The notes under the pieces: generated by a model
What the model saw: the letters and a program-made list of their open reading frames with translations, nothing else
Database searches by the model: none
What the model was told of the DNA's origin: nothing
Translations under genes and position numbers: made by a program
Part shown: piece after piece, positions 1-32,600 of the stretch
Layout: every line of letters begins with the position of its first letter
Numbering within the stretch: position 1 is the first letter of the stretch
DNA from: Crambe crambe
Lineage: Eukaryota > Porifera > Demospongiae > Poecilosclerida > Crambeidae
Direction: 5' to 3'
DNA: 64,000 nt
Assembly (NCBI GenBank): GCA_963924555.1
Contig: OZ004583.1
Span: 2,513,501 to 2,577,500, forward strand

Positions 1-1338
1 TTCAATCTAACCTGGATGATTTGGGAAGAGGTGAACGAATGCATACATCTTTGTATGGAAGCTGAACTTCCAACACTCCATGCTTCCTTCATGCGCTCTG
101 AAACTGTAGCATCTCCAATTGCTTCTGCATATGCCAACAGAGTAGGGTAGCCTTTAGGAGTTACCAGTACCAGTTTCCGTGCTGGTTTCTCTGAGTCTTC
201 ACAGATGAAGCACTTTAGCAGAGGTGCAGAAATAATGTCTATGTGTCCATAATTGCAAGAGACTGAGCTAAATCTCTAAGCGGTTCACTGGAATCAGAAG
301 TGTGAATGATTGTAGTGTGTGCATGCACCAGCTTGCACAGACCACAAACCTTTCATCCGTTATGCCGGCATGTTCATGCTGGAACCAATGCCTTGTCAGT
401 AGGTAAAGGTGATCTGAATTGAGACAGACCAATCAGAAAATGCATAGATGATGTCATACTAAATCTGATTGGTCAGCTCCACTAGTGAGCTAGCTACCTT
501 TTATCTGACATGGGACTTCAAGTTTAGATCCTAAAATTAATAGGTAATGTTTAATTTGTTTTTGTGTGGTGTGCAAAAAGTGGGTGTGGCCCTTTAACCA
601 CGATTGATTCTCAAGTGCTTGCACTTGATGGTTTTACTCTTCACTAGGCATTTAAGGAAGAATTGGACATTTTCATGTATGGTTCCAGGGACCCAACTTC
701 CTGTAGCCACCACGGGTTCCCCTAGGAGAATTAAATTTAAATAATTTGAAATATGTTAGTAGACACCTTTTGGTGAAAAAATTTCTTGATAAGGAATTTA
801 TTCCAAGATTAGCCCAATATCTGCTAAAATTATTCCCTGACTATGAGCATTTCGTTCCATCAGCAAAAGAGAACCTGCTAATGATTTGTGTGCGTCACAT
901 TATTGCGTGCATGGACAATGTATGCAGGTTAAAGAGCTTCTCTTCCACCTTCTGAGCCTGATCAGGTCCTGATGCCATGGATTTCAGCTAGCACTCACAG
1001 CTCGAGCACAAGCACAATCTCTGCTGGGCTTTCCAAAGGCATAGTAGCTAGCTCACAGCCGACCCTTCAGCGGCACAACTAGCTCCATGCAACTTAAGAT
1101 GGCTTAGTAGCTAGAGCAAACCAGCAGCTGCTCTCTCCGGCAGCTCGCTCTCAATCGACGCTAGTTTATGCCCGAATGACTAAACTTACACGCCAATTTA
1201 TTCTTAACATTATTCATAGCTTTGAGGTTTTTTTACACTGAATTAATTGTCCAAGAAATTCCTGGACCAGTAGACCCTTTCCCTTCCCTTGGGTTGGTAA
1301 AAGGGTCAGCCCGCGAGACTAAGTGCAGATAGCATTAA

Positions 1339-1340
<2 letters not shown>
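1..1340. other. Left edge, no assignable gene
   Basis: A reading frame is open from base 1 to about 150 on the plus strand and stops at a TAG near 151; it could be the end of an exon from a gene lying to the left, but I do not recognise the peptide. A second short frame at 746-955 (69 codons, starting MKYVSRHLLVKKFLDKEF) is followed by a GT-like position and could be an exon or a pseudogene piece. No domain, signal peptide or splice context supports either one firmly. Confidence 0.3.

Positions 1341-1421
<81 letters not shown>
1341..1421. repeat. (CT)n microsatellite
   Basis: About 40 uninterrupted CT dinucleotides, lying about 140 bp beyond the stop codon of the minus-strand cytokine-like gene. 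Confidence 0.95.
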
Positions 1422-1423
<2 letters not shown>

Positions 1424-1563
1424 CATAACCTAGCTTATGCTACCTAGCTACACAGTGACTTGAATTGCTTGCGCCAAAGTGCTTTGTTTGTGAATATTTT
1501 CTTAAAACATGTTATAGTCATGACACTAACATCTAACATACAATTATGAGAGGTGTAAGATTG

Positions 1564-2360
1564 TCAGTTTCTTATATTAATATGCACTGCCCCTTTGAAT
1601 TTCATAGAGCATTCAGTTGCAGCTTCCTCACAGATTTCTTCCCAGTGTTTTGTAGCTCTTCTTTTGTCAATTGTTACAGTTTTGGCATCATACAGGTTTT
1701 CTGTAGTTCTGTAAAACTGTAATTTATTGTGCAAGGCCTTGACCTCATCTCTGCTGCTGCAGTCAAAGTTTGTATCACCTAGTAGGTTTATTCTCAACTG
1801 TAGAATGAAAATGACAAACATAATAATATCAAAGTAGCTAGATCATAGCTAACTATATTTTTTCGTCTCAAGTGTCTGTCACGTTCTATCGTTCTGTATA
1901 TACTTACATGTTCACAGGTATCATTAATAATGGCGTCCATTATTTTATTTAAGGCAATAGCAGTGTTAGGATTTCCTTGCAAGTCAACTGCTTCTCTCTG
2001 GTGCAACAAGGAAAGTAGACGCTCCACGACCTTTATTGAAGTGTGGGTTAAGCGCAGCAATTTGTTTGCATTGGGGACAAACCAATAATCCTGTTATAGA
2101 AGCAAGAATTATTAAATCATAGCTAATAGTTATCAAATCTTGCAGTAGCTAACTTAATTATTAGGCTATTAACTTACTTTAGCTACATTGAATCTATTTA
2201 ATAGAACTGCTCTCTTCACAGCAAGACCCTCATAAAACTTTTGTTTGAAGCTTGAGTATCCTTGCTGAGTGGAGTCATTGCTGCTATAGCAAACATTTAC
2301 TGTAGTTAGAGTGAAGATGGCCAACAAGAAAAAAGATGTAGGAATAACTGAAAGAGCCAT
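1564..2360 (-). CDS. Secreted helical cytokine-like protein, paralogue 1 (3 exons)
   Basis: Exons are complement(2360..2178), (2090..1908) and (1797..1564). All introns are phase 0 with GTAAGT donors and AG acceptors, giving 199 residues. The Met at 2360 opens a signal peptide (MALSVIPTSFFLLAIF, cleavage near residues 24-27). An upstream in-frame Met at 2456 is unlikely because a TATA box at 2470-2480 would place transcription start below it. The mature chain is rich in predicted amphipathic helix, with few Cys. Exon 2 holds ERLLSLLHQRE and ends INDTCEH; exon 3 holds DEVKALHNKLQFYRTTENLY. These align with the divergent neighbour at 4227 exon by exon. The exon 3 tail is about 35 residues longer than in the neighbour and has two more Cys. 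Size, signal peptide and exon structure resemble four-helix cytokines, but no known family can be named from the sequence. Confidence 0.75.
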
Positions 2361-2469
2361 TGGTGTTCCGTAGCTATTGCTGAATAGTTGATGCCTTCTA
2401 TTAATTTTGTAGGATTTGTAGGTAGAAGAGTTGCTTGCTTTGTGTGCTATTATCACTCCACTGTCTCCC

Positions 2470-2480
2470 CTTTTATATAA
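2470..2480 (-). promoter_or_regulatory. TATA box of cytokine-like gene 1
   Basis: On the minus strand this reads TTATATAAAAGG, about 110 bp before the chosen ATG at 2360. It would place initiation near 2440-2450, which supports the downstream Met. Confidence 0.6.
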
Positions 2481-4149
2481 GACAAAAAATTAATTGTAAC
2501 CAAATAGTTCCATATTCCCAGCTGACTTCCACCTGAAAGCCAATACAGGAAACATCAATTAATTAGCCAGGCAAGTGTGTAGTATTAATTAATACAGCCA
2601 TGCAGTACTGCATGCAGGACTGTGGAATAGGGTAAGTATAAGTTTTAACAGAGGCAAATAATACTGGTTCCATCATTTTAGTTACACAGAACCTCCAGGA
2701 ATAGTATACATGCTTGGGACCCATGCCTTTTGTCCTTTGTAGAGAGGTTGTCCTCTTTGGAGGTTGTGTAGCTATAGATATCATGCTTTTAAATAGTCCT
2801 TTGTTGAGCTGAGAGGTCCGTCTTTGTTTCCAAGTGATTCCATGCATCTGTGCCCATGTCATGTGTCTCCAGTTGTTATAGCTACCAGTGTCCACACATC
2901 TTGAGGGGGGCTTCATTGTTAATTGAGCTCAGTTGCTTATAGTTTCAATAATTGTCATTAGTCAAATCATGAATAGTTATTTACCTCCCCCCTCAGTACA
3001 GTGAGTTCTATAGCATTTTCAGCTTTTTTTAATAGCTAATAATGATTATGTGATAGTAGCTACTTGAGAAAAGGGGTTTTATCGTGGAAAAAAAATTAAA
3101 ACTTAGCTATACTAATAATTAAACTACATGTCTGACCTGTTGCAAAGATTCTGTAGCTTTAGGTGTCAGTGTTAAGTTACAAAAGTGAATGATCAAGTCA
3201 CTTGGTCGGAAATAAGGGTACAACCCACTCGAAACCAGCATACACAATATTAATCAAGGAAATTACATAATTTTTATCATGCCTGCATGCTGTTATAGCA
3301 TGCATTAGCTATAGCTATCCATCCTCTGCAGGGTCCTAAATAAACCTTGCATGGTTGTTTAATATCCGTTGAGAATTATTAACTAACACAGCCATGCTTG
3401 CTTACATGGTTCTTCAATATCCACTGAAAGCTATAACTACGTAATTAACACATGCAGCCAAGCTTGAATCCTCTGCAAGGCCCTAAGCAAACATTTAATT
3501 TCATGCATGCATGCATGGTCGTTGTTGTGAGAGGATGTTACTCTGTCTGTGTTAGTCTTCTTGCAATACTCTCAGCGGATGTTAAACAACCATGCAAGGT
3601 TTGTGCAGGGCCCAGCAGAGGATGGATAGCAGCATGGCTGTGTTAATTTTTAAAAATTATAGTTTACTTGCATGCAGTATAGCATACTCTCTCAGCAGAT
3701 ATTAAACAACCATGCAAGGTTTATTTAGGGTCCTGTGAGGATGGATAGCTAATTCTAGTAGCATGGCTGTGTTGGTATTTTCTTTTAAGCTAACTTGCAT
3801 GATGAGCATTGCTACCATCATAACAATCCTGACATGCTTGAGTTGGACGTCATATTTTTATTCTTACAGAGTGTGACCTAGCTATAGCTTTAGTCTGCTT
3901 GCATGTGTTCATCGGCTTATTCCGTAAAAATGCCACTTCTGTAATGATTTTCCCAAACTTTGGACTCTCAGATGTTACTAAAAATAGTAACACAGCTAGG
4001 TTGGTCTATACATGAAACCATAACATTTGCAATGCGCAGTGTTGTATGATGCAACATTCATAGAGAGAGTTATTGAAAGCCAATGGAGCAGAGTTTAAAA
4101 TCACGACAAATTACCAGAATTAGTGTCAAAAACCTAGCTGATGAAGTGG
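2481..4149. other. Spacer between the divergent cytokine-like genes
   Basis: This is the shared upstream region of the two head-to-head genes. It holds the foldback repeat at about 3290-3790. A 117-codon minus-strand frame at 2563-2916 has no recognisable domain or signal peptide and lies upstream of the promoter of gene 1; I do not call it. Confidence 0.5.
3290..3790. repeat. Foldback (inverted-repeat) element
   Basis: The segment at about 3306-3400 (TATCCATCCTCTGCAGGGTC, then TAAACCTTGCATGGTTG) recurs as its reverse complement at about 3695-3755 (CAACCATGCAAGGTTTA, then a GGATGGATA end). A second nested pair lies at about 3460-3500 and 3595-3640. The structure would fold into a long imperfect hairpin. 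No coding capacity is visible, so it is probably a non-autonomous DNA element or a nested pair of them. Confidence 0.7.
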
Positions 4150-4157
4150 TATAAAAG
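4150..4157 (+). promoter_or_regulatory. TATA box of cytokine-like gene 2
   Basis: TATAAAAG lies 77 bp upstream of the ATG at 4227, at a spacing that gives a short 5' UTR. Confidence 0.65.
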
Positions 4158-4226
4158 ACTAAGATATCTAAGAGAAATTAAAAGCACAAGAAAAGAAGTT
4201 CATCTCAACTCTTCCTCCTCCTTCAC

Positions 4227-4935
4227 ATGCAGCTAATGGATTTTTCCTTCACTCCAGGCTTCATCATTGTGTTAGTTATCTCCACAATGACCACTGCGCA
4301 TTGCAGTAATTCAGACATTCACTATGGCCTTCATACTTATGAGAGATTACTCCAAAATGGAACCAGTGACCTTGTAAGTCGTTTATAGCTGGCATCTCTC
4401 GTATTATTATAGTACTATTTTATACTCACATGACTGATAATTATAGCAACCTAGTTATTTTCAGTGACTGAGAATCAAAGGCTTAGTTTTGCTAGTTCAA
4501 TGTAGCTAGCTATATCCATATGGATTTGCTGCTGACACAAAATACATATAGCTATCATAATTGTTATGTAGGATCTGCTAGGTTTGCCTGTGAACTCAGC
4601 TGAACGAGGAGTACAGGGAAATCTGCTCTCTTTGATAAAATACAGAGAGGTACTTCAATCACAGGAACAGGCTGAAGCTATCATTGACATCACTGCAGTA
4701 CTAAATGCCACAATTAACAGTTGCATGAAATATGTAAGTCTAACACTACGTAGGTAAATTGGATGAGTGACCTTGCATTAATTAACGATTTTCTTTTATA
4801 TTTCAGTTCCAGCTCAAAAATATCAATATTAACAGCTCCAGCAGTATGGATAAAGTTAAAACACTACTCAAGGACTTGCAGTTCCTGAACACTATAATAG
4901 AACTTTACACTGATCCACTTCCTGTAGCCAAGTAG
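4227..4935 (+). CDS. Secreted helical cytokine-like protein, paralogue 2 (3 exons)
   Basis: Exons are 4227..4373, 4572..4733 and 4807..4935, all phase 0 with GTAAGT donors, giving 145 residues. Residues 1 to about 26 form a signal peptide (FIIVLVISTMTTAHC). The mature chain starts near SNSDIHYGL, close to the SNDSTQQGY of the divergent paralogue. Exon 2 carries NLLSLIKYREVL and ends TINSCMKY, matching RLLSLLHQRE and INDTCEH in the partner. Exon 3 carries DKVKTLLKDLQFLNTIIELY, matching DEVKALHNKLQFYRTTENLY. Several N-glycosylation sequons are present (NGT, NAT, NSS). It is shorter than paralogue 1 because exon 3 stops soon after the last shared helix. A cytokine-like secreted factor is the best description; receptor and role are unknown. 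Confidence 0.78.
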
Positions 4936-5008
4936 ACGTAAAAACACCATTTAAGTCACTTGCTGTACAATGAGGACATGAATTGGCAAATATTACAATG
5001 AAAAGATG

Positions 5009-5014
5009 AATAAA
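5009..5014 (+). terminator. Polyadenylation signal of cytokine-like gene 2
   Basis: AATAAA lies about 75 bp after the stop codon at 4935. Confidence 0.6.
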
Positions 5015-5646
5015 GAAAATAATAGTCACTAACTCAATTAAATACCTACATGCTAATAATAGTGATGTAACAACTAATTGTCTTACATGTAGCTAGATGT
5101 ATGTATTCATATACAACATTAGAATAGCCCAATCATTAAGTGATAGCTATTTAGTCATAATGATATGGCTTAGCAAGTTTGTTAATTAGCTCTTATTACA
5201 CAGCTGATGACTCAGGTATGTGTAAAGCCTATATAGAATTACAAATTATTATGGGATAAAAAATGAAGTGTGAAGCACTATCATAATCCCCTTACTTTTG
5301 TGCAATTTTTCAAAATAATAACAACAAACAAACAACAATAAACAACAACAAACACAAAAATCCACCACATAGAGTAGTGTAGTTAGCTAGCTACTGGTTG
5401 AGTGTCCAACACTGGTCGTCATTTTCTAATGAAAAGAATTCCAAACCAAAATTTATTTTCGGAGTTTTTCAAGGTGCCATTATAGAAGTGCCTATTTGAA
5501 AATTGTGGCACAAAAAATAACAACAAAACCAAACATAGCAACAACAAAACCAAACATAGCAACAACAGTTCGAGTCAAACAAACAAAATAAACTAGAATT
5601 TAAAATTGTATTGCCATAATTCTAGCTAGCTGACAGTTCTAGGTAG
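5015..5646. other. Intergenic, AT- and CAA-rich
   Basis: This is the gap between the plus-strand cytokine-like gene and the 3' end of GRIPAP1, so the two genes converge here. It holds CAA-rich low-complexity runs at about 5320-5350 and 5515-5585. A minus-strand AATAAA (complement of 5452-5457) lies about 190 bp past the GRIPAP1 stop and is a candidate poly(A) signal. Nothing else is seen. Confidence 0.5.
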
Positions 5647-26444
<20,798 letters not shown>

Positions 26445-26632
26445 AGCTTCACTTCAAGACGACGACAGCAGTCAATGTGCAGTTCGATCCGATCCAATTC
26501 ACAAAAACTGTCGACCCCTTACCTCGATATAATATTATCCAGCTAGCTAGCTGCTGATTTCACAGGTATCTGTAGCTGTATTAGTTTTAGCTAGAAGGCT
26601 GTTGTCAGTCCAACTGCGAAGTTAAAGAAAAT
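26445..26632. promoter_or_regulatory. Bidirectional promoter GRIPAP1 / SSR4
   Basis: Only 188 bp separate the start codons of the divergently transcribed GRIPAP1 (minus) and SSR4 (plus). No TATA box is evident. The layout is typical of divergent housekeeping gene pairs. Core elements were not resolved. Confidence 0.6.
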
Positions 26633-29600
26633 ATGGCTGCCATGTTGTTTCTCCTATCCCTTTGCATTATTGGCAGTCAAGGTAATAATTTTTGTCGGTG
26701 GGCATTATTTAGATCAATTACTTATTATTTTTCTATAGCTGCTTGTACCAACCCAAAAGTTGATTTCCAGTCTTACTCTTCTAGCAACGCCCTACTCTCT
26801 AGGGAGAATGCACTGATAGTCGAAGTTCAACTGAGCTGTGAAGAGGTAGGCTGTATGATAGATGGGTTAACGTGGGATTTTCAATTTTGGCAATGTACAT
26901 TGTACAACAGTTACATTTAAACTTTTCAGTGATATGCAATTATCAACTTCCACACTTACTCTCTGAAGCTGGAGGTATTAATAGTTATGATTCCCATGCT
27001 GTTTTTTAAATCTAGTATGAATGCTAGGGATGCGCCATGTGCAAATCTTCGCTCATGCTAGTTTTAAATGAGTACCTACCCCCACCATTCCCTCATTACA
27101 TCATCCTTATCCTCAATGGAACATAATAATACATACGGTAAAGGTTGTCAATATGGTCAGTCTAAGTAAGTTGCACCTAGCTAGCTAGCCTTGGATGCCC
27201 TCTGGCCCTGAGTTTAATGATCTTGGGTCTTGGCACAGTAGCTGAAGTTGAAACATCCCAGTCCAGGTATTCTAGTAAGTTATGAAATCTTACAATGATG
27301 CATAGCTGCCACAAAGTGCAAATTTTGGTATACGAAAATTGTGTATAGCAGAGTGATATATAATGTGGTCGATGATTATCACCACCAACATCACGAAAGA
27401 GATGCAAGTATGACTTGGGTCCAAGTTTCACTATGCAATGTACTATTGTTATTTCTACCCTAATATATATCGTTGATTGCTGTATTTTCATATATGTTCA
27501 GTAGCTACTGTGTGGCAGCCTTCAATGTATCAGTGTGTGTGATTAAAGGCTGACATAGACCATTTCATGCCTTGATCAGACGAAATGTCCATGTACAGAC
27601 TACAGCAAGCCAGTGGTTCTACAAGCCACAATCTTTAATTTTATGAGGTACTTCCTGATGAATGTCAGATGTATTTTATCTGTAATTTCAAGTACTGTGT
27701 TTATTTTTTTTTTCAATCCTAAAGTGTCTCTGCTCACCCCATTCAACCGTGTTTTCCTAGTAATATAAAGCATCCACTTTTCAATTTTTAGTTGCCTTCA
27801 GGTGGTGGTGTTCTAATGTAGTCCTTAATGACCTTCCCCTCATCATTGTACCATAAAGTATGTTTTACTCTTGAAGATTCTTACCAACTATGATCTTATT
27901 TATTTGATGATCTTTACCAACTATATCACTCTACATGTGCATCCACAACAGGTTAGGAAATCATGTGCGTATAAATATCACATTGTGTAACAGTCAGCCA
28001 GTGCATGCCCTGCAATTGTAGTTGATGCCTTTCCTGCTGCTTTCACTTGGTTTTGGATCTCCCTCACCAGTTTACCATAGTTTGCCAGAGTTTGCTTACG
28101 TTTTCCAGAGTTTGCTTAACTTATACATATAAGTGCTTGGAGGTGTTCCCCATATATGAGTCACAACAGAGATAAAGTGGCTGGTTGGTTGAACCTTACA
28201 TGTATCAGACCATAATGTAAAGCTGCAAGAGGTATTTTGTGGTATTTGCCAGCTTTTTAAGTGACGTCCATTTGAATAATCCAACGGCAAACTCCTTGAC
28301 TCGTGGTACGTAAGAAACTTGGGGCTGTCACAGTGTGTAAGCTGTACTCTGATAAAAGGTTGCAGGGACTGTGCATAATCTGGCTCCACCCACATAAATC
28401 AGATATCTGCATGGGGTATGAGCACACCAGGAGCCATCTCAAAACCAAAATAACTTGTTAGGCCCCTATGCCCTGGGGAGAACCGTGTATCGGAAATCCG
28501 GACCATACAGAATGTGTAATTCAATTAGCGATCACATTTATATAGCATCTAAGTCCATTACAGGTATTCTTGAGTTAGAGAGTGTCTTTTTGTGACTTTG
28601 GTCCCTATTTAATATTTGTCTATTTTCAGAGCCCTTCATATTGGTTGGTAAAGGGTCAACATACTATACTATAGCTTGCTGGTTATTATAATGTGCATGC
28701 ATTGGAGAAGGGTGCAGGAGGCCATGATGTTGGCTTGCCACTTTCAAATTGTAATGTTAAGTGATCTTGCAACTTTCTCCAAGCCTGCAAACTTCGCTTT
28801 TTCCAAACTTGAACTCGTTAGTGAAAGCCTGGCTCCCTGGAATGTTAGGTACAAGTGGACTTTTACAGGTTCTTTTAACATGGAACTTAAAAAGTGATGG
28901 TAGCTTTGCAAGCTATTTGACCACTACAAGAATTCAGGCAGCTGCATACATAGGAAGCGTTATAATAGATAAAGCCAGTGTGTTCAAAAATCATTAATCC
29001 AGTAGAAGCAGAGATATGCAACATTTTACAATTGAAATTGTACAGGAAAATTTTTAATAAAAAAACGACACCTTTCCAAAGTATTAGAGGTCTAATACGT
29101 AGTATTGCGATCGTTTGCTCATCTAAGGATCTACTGGATAGATTTTCTTCAAAAACAATTGATTCTCCATGTGTGTTTCACCAGACATACCTTTCCCCTC
29201 CCCCTTCTTTGCAATATATCTGGCTAGTCACAAGTATGCTAACAGTCCTGAAAGAGAGCCAACAAAACTAAAACATACAAGCTATAGATATCATGTGATC
29301 ACCATAAATACCTTAGCTCGCTACAGCAGCATAGAAAGCACGTGTGCGTGGTTACAATTACATACTTTGTGGGGGCGAGTGTTTGCCCAATTTCAGATAT
29401 AGGAGTGTCTTAGCAGTTTACATACTTAACCACAACTGACTGTTTGAGGGTCACTCAGACACTTACGTCAAGTACCTGATTGTGGAATGTCAGGATGTAC
29501 ATTATTAAACCACACTACGAACCACTTGATGACGTTTCATAAGGCTTCACGTGATGTAGAGACTGGGACATGTTATTTTAATGACCACCTCTATTGAGCT

Positions 29601-32600
29601 ACCACATATTAAATGTGTAAACCAGACATTTCAACAGTCATATTTCATTTCTGACAAGTGAGCACAAACTAGCTATGACAGTTGTAAAAGTAGGGATTGT
29701 TTTCATACGAGGCTGCAGTACATTATATAGCCCAGCTAGATTTTAGGCTATCCCTACTTAACCTTTTTATTTAGAAGAAATTTTTTGCGCTCACTTGTTT
29801 CTATCCTTTTTCCTAGTGCTTGGAGTTGAATATAGGCTTGTGTATGTAAAGAATTGAGGCAATGTAAATGACATGTGCATGGCATGGTGAAGTGAGCTGA
29901 CTTCACTATAGCCAACATCAGTGACAGATAAGAAGCTAAACGATTAAAAGCTTACGTGGTTCCGCCCATAAGCCACGCCCTTTACCGATGTGCACTTCAA
30001 AATGGCGTAGAAAGATTAGCTAGTGTTCCGAGTGCTATCGAATAGTGAAGTAGAGCCTTAAAATTTTTGGAACAGACCATTTGCATCGAGATATCCGGTG
30101 TACTAAAGTTGACCAGTTTGGAGAAAGTTGGAAAAGTAGTGCCAATAAAACTTGTATAACTTTTTATTGGTTTAACATACAAACAATCTGATTGCTCCAC
30201 ACTATAAAGAAAGGGCTAGTTAAGCCTCCATTCAAGTCTCAGAAACCTTTTATGGGTAGAAAGTTTGCTGTGTCACTCCAAAAGAAGTGATTTTTTGTGA
30301 CATTTCATTGCCCTGCAGTTCAGTGTGTTTTCAAGCTAGATTTAAGTTTTTTTGCATGATTATATAGTTCATACTGTTGGCTATCCACATGCAAAGTATC
30401 AAAGGCCTAATCCATTTTGCATTGAGATGTCCGGTATACTGAAGATAGGTACCCATGCCGAAATCTCACTAGTTAGCCCTGCCACATCAGAGAGGGCACC
30501 GAGTTTTTGCTGGATTAAAGATAAAGAGAATGATCACCAACCTTTCATTTAGTAAGTATCAAAAAATGAAAGCACTAGCTGAAAGCATTTCTGAGATATC
30601 ACAGGTAAAATACAGTGATGTCCACTCCATTGACCTAGAACAAGCCATCAGACAGGAAATGATCACGTAATTAACACGGCTTAGTGTAAACTGAAAGCAC
30701 CAGAATCAGTTATTGATTCAGTTTTTTAAAAAATGGTTTCATGACCTGTTCAAGTGTTATATCGAAATTTATTATCAATTTTATCACAAGAAACTGTCAC
30801 AGCTAGCCAGGTTATATTTTGGTCACTTTTGGTGCCGCCTTGCAGTAAAATTGACCCTGCCCACCTAAGCATCACTACCTTCGTACTATGCAAAGTGGTA
30901 TGCTTATGGCAATTATCAGAATAGTCAATACTCATTGCTACATCCATTGCTGTTATTGTTATTGTTATACTTATCAATTACCACATCATGACGAAGTCTT
31001 GAAGTGTTGTGATGACTCAGAGAATGTTTGTGCAGAGTGTGTAAACTGTGAGCGACTGGACTAACCTTTGACCTTAATAATTATAGTATCCTACATGTTT
31101 CATGAGTATGGGATGATGTCTAGCTTGACCATAGACAGAGTGGGCTACAGTATAGGTTCTGCTCATCAGCTGGTGTAATTGCTCTGGTATGTGGAAGTTC
31201 CTCCAGAATGAATCTGCTGGCATATTTCCATTTTTTTTTGCAAAGATAATAACTTAATTATGTATGAGTGATGTGATTTATTGATGTAAGGATGTGTATT
31301 TCAGTGGTGACAAGGTCGATAGGGTGTGGATTTGTTCTATCTATTGCTCATGTATCTGGTAATCCCACATATCAGGGGTGTGAGCCTGAAAGATGAAGTG
31401 GTGAGGCCATAGCTACAAGGTTTTCACTTCCAAATGGTGCATGTTGACTGCCATGACTTTGACCACAAATTCCAATCAAATACATACGTTGGGCGTGATG
31501 CCCACCAAAATTATTTTTTAAGTGTGATATTTCTAGTAACTGACAGGTCCTATACTCTTGGAAATGGAAGGAGACCATGCTTTGCACACGTGTAGTCACA
31601 ATTGATTCTCCATGTGTGTTTCACCAGACATACTTTCTCCTTCCCCCTCCCCCTTCTTTGCAATATATCTGCACAAGTATGCTAACAGTCCTGAAAGAGA
31701 GCCAACAAAACTAAGCATACAAGCATGTGATCACCATAAATACCTTAGCTCGCTACAGCAGCATAGAAAGCATGTGTGCGTGGTTACAATTACATACTTT
31801 GTGGGGGCAAGTGTTTGCCCAAGTAGCCACGGATATAATATTAGAACACAGATGTATGGTAGAGATCCCTCTCCCTAGTGTAGGGACAGTAGGGTACTTA
31901 CTATCACATTACTGTATGGAAGGCAATTTGGTCAGTTTGAGGGCAACTGGCTGCAGGGAGGGACAGTACAGAAAATGAATATTTCCCCATCACGAAGTTT
32001 AATTGGATGTGAGTATGACCTCGCTTTGCTCAGAAAAGATGAGAAGTCTGAGTCTCCAAGTTTCACTATGCAATGTAGTATTGTTGTTTCTACCGTGTAG
32101 CTATCATTCATTCAATGTATCAGAATTCAATGTATCAGAATTCAATGTATCAGAGTGTAAACTGATAAGGTTTATTAAGAAACCCCCATCATTAAACCCC
32201 CCCATCATTAAACCCCCCCATCATTAAACCCCCCCATCATTCAGCTATTGGATGGTATATGAAGCTATGAAAATTTTGCTGATCGTGCACACTTGTTTAG
32301 CCACACCCATTTCCTCTTGTGGTGGGTTCTATGGTTTACACAATTGCATGATTAGTATAGGACATGAAATTTTCTATTTTTCATTCCTTATGGACAACCA
32401 TATTGAAATCCACCAAAGTGCCAGAGGGGTTGATATAATAGATGCGGAAGAAGATATGACTGCTTATATGATGCAGAGTTATGAGCTAGCTACTGGATTG
32501 TACATGATTGAGCCTACAGTATAACATATTTTGAGTCTCCCCCTCCCTCTGGATAGCTGATCTGATTAGAAGGTAGCTTATCTTTTGTATATGTGCATTT

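Noticed and set aside
2563-2916. 117-codon minus-strand frame
   Set aside because: No signal peptide, domain or splice link; it lies upstream of the promoter of the cytokine-like gene.
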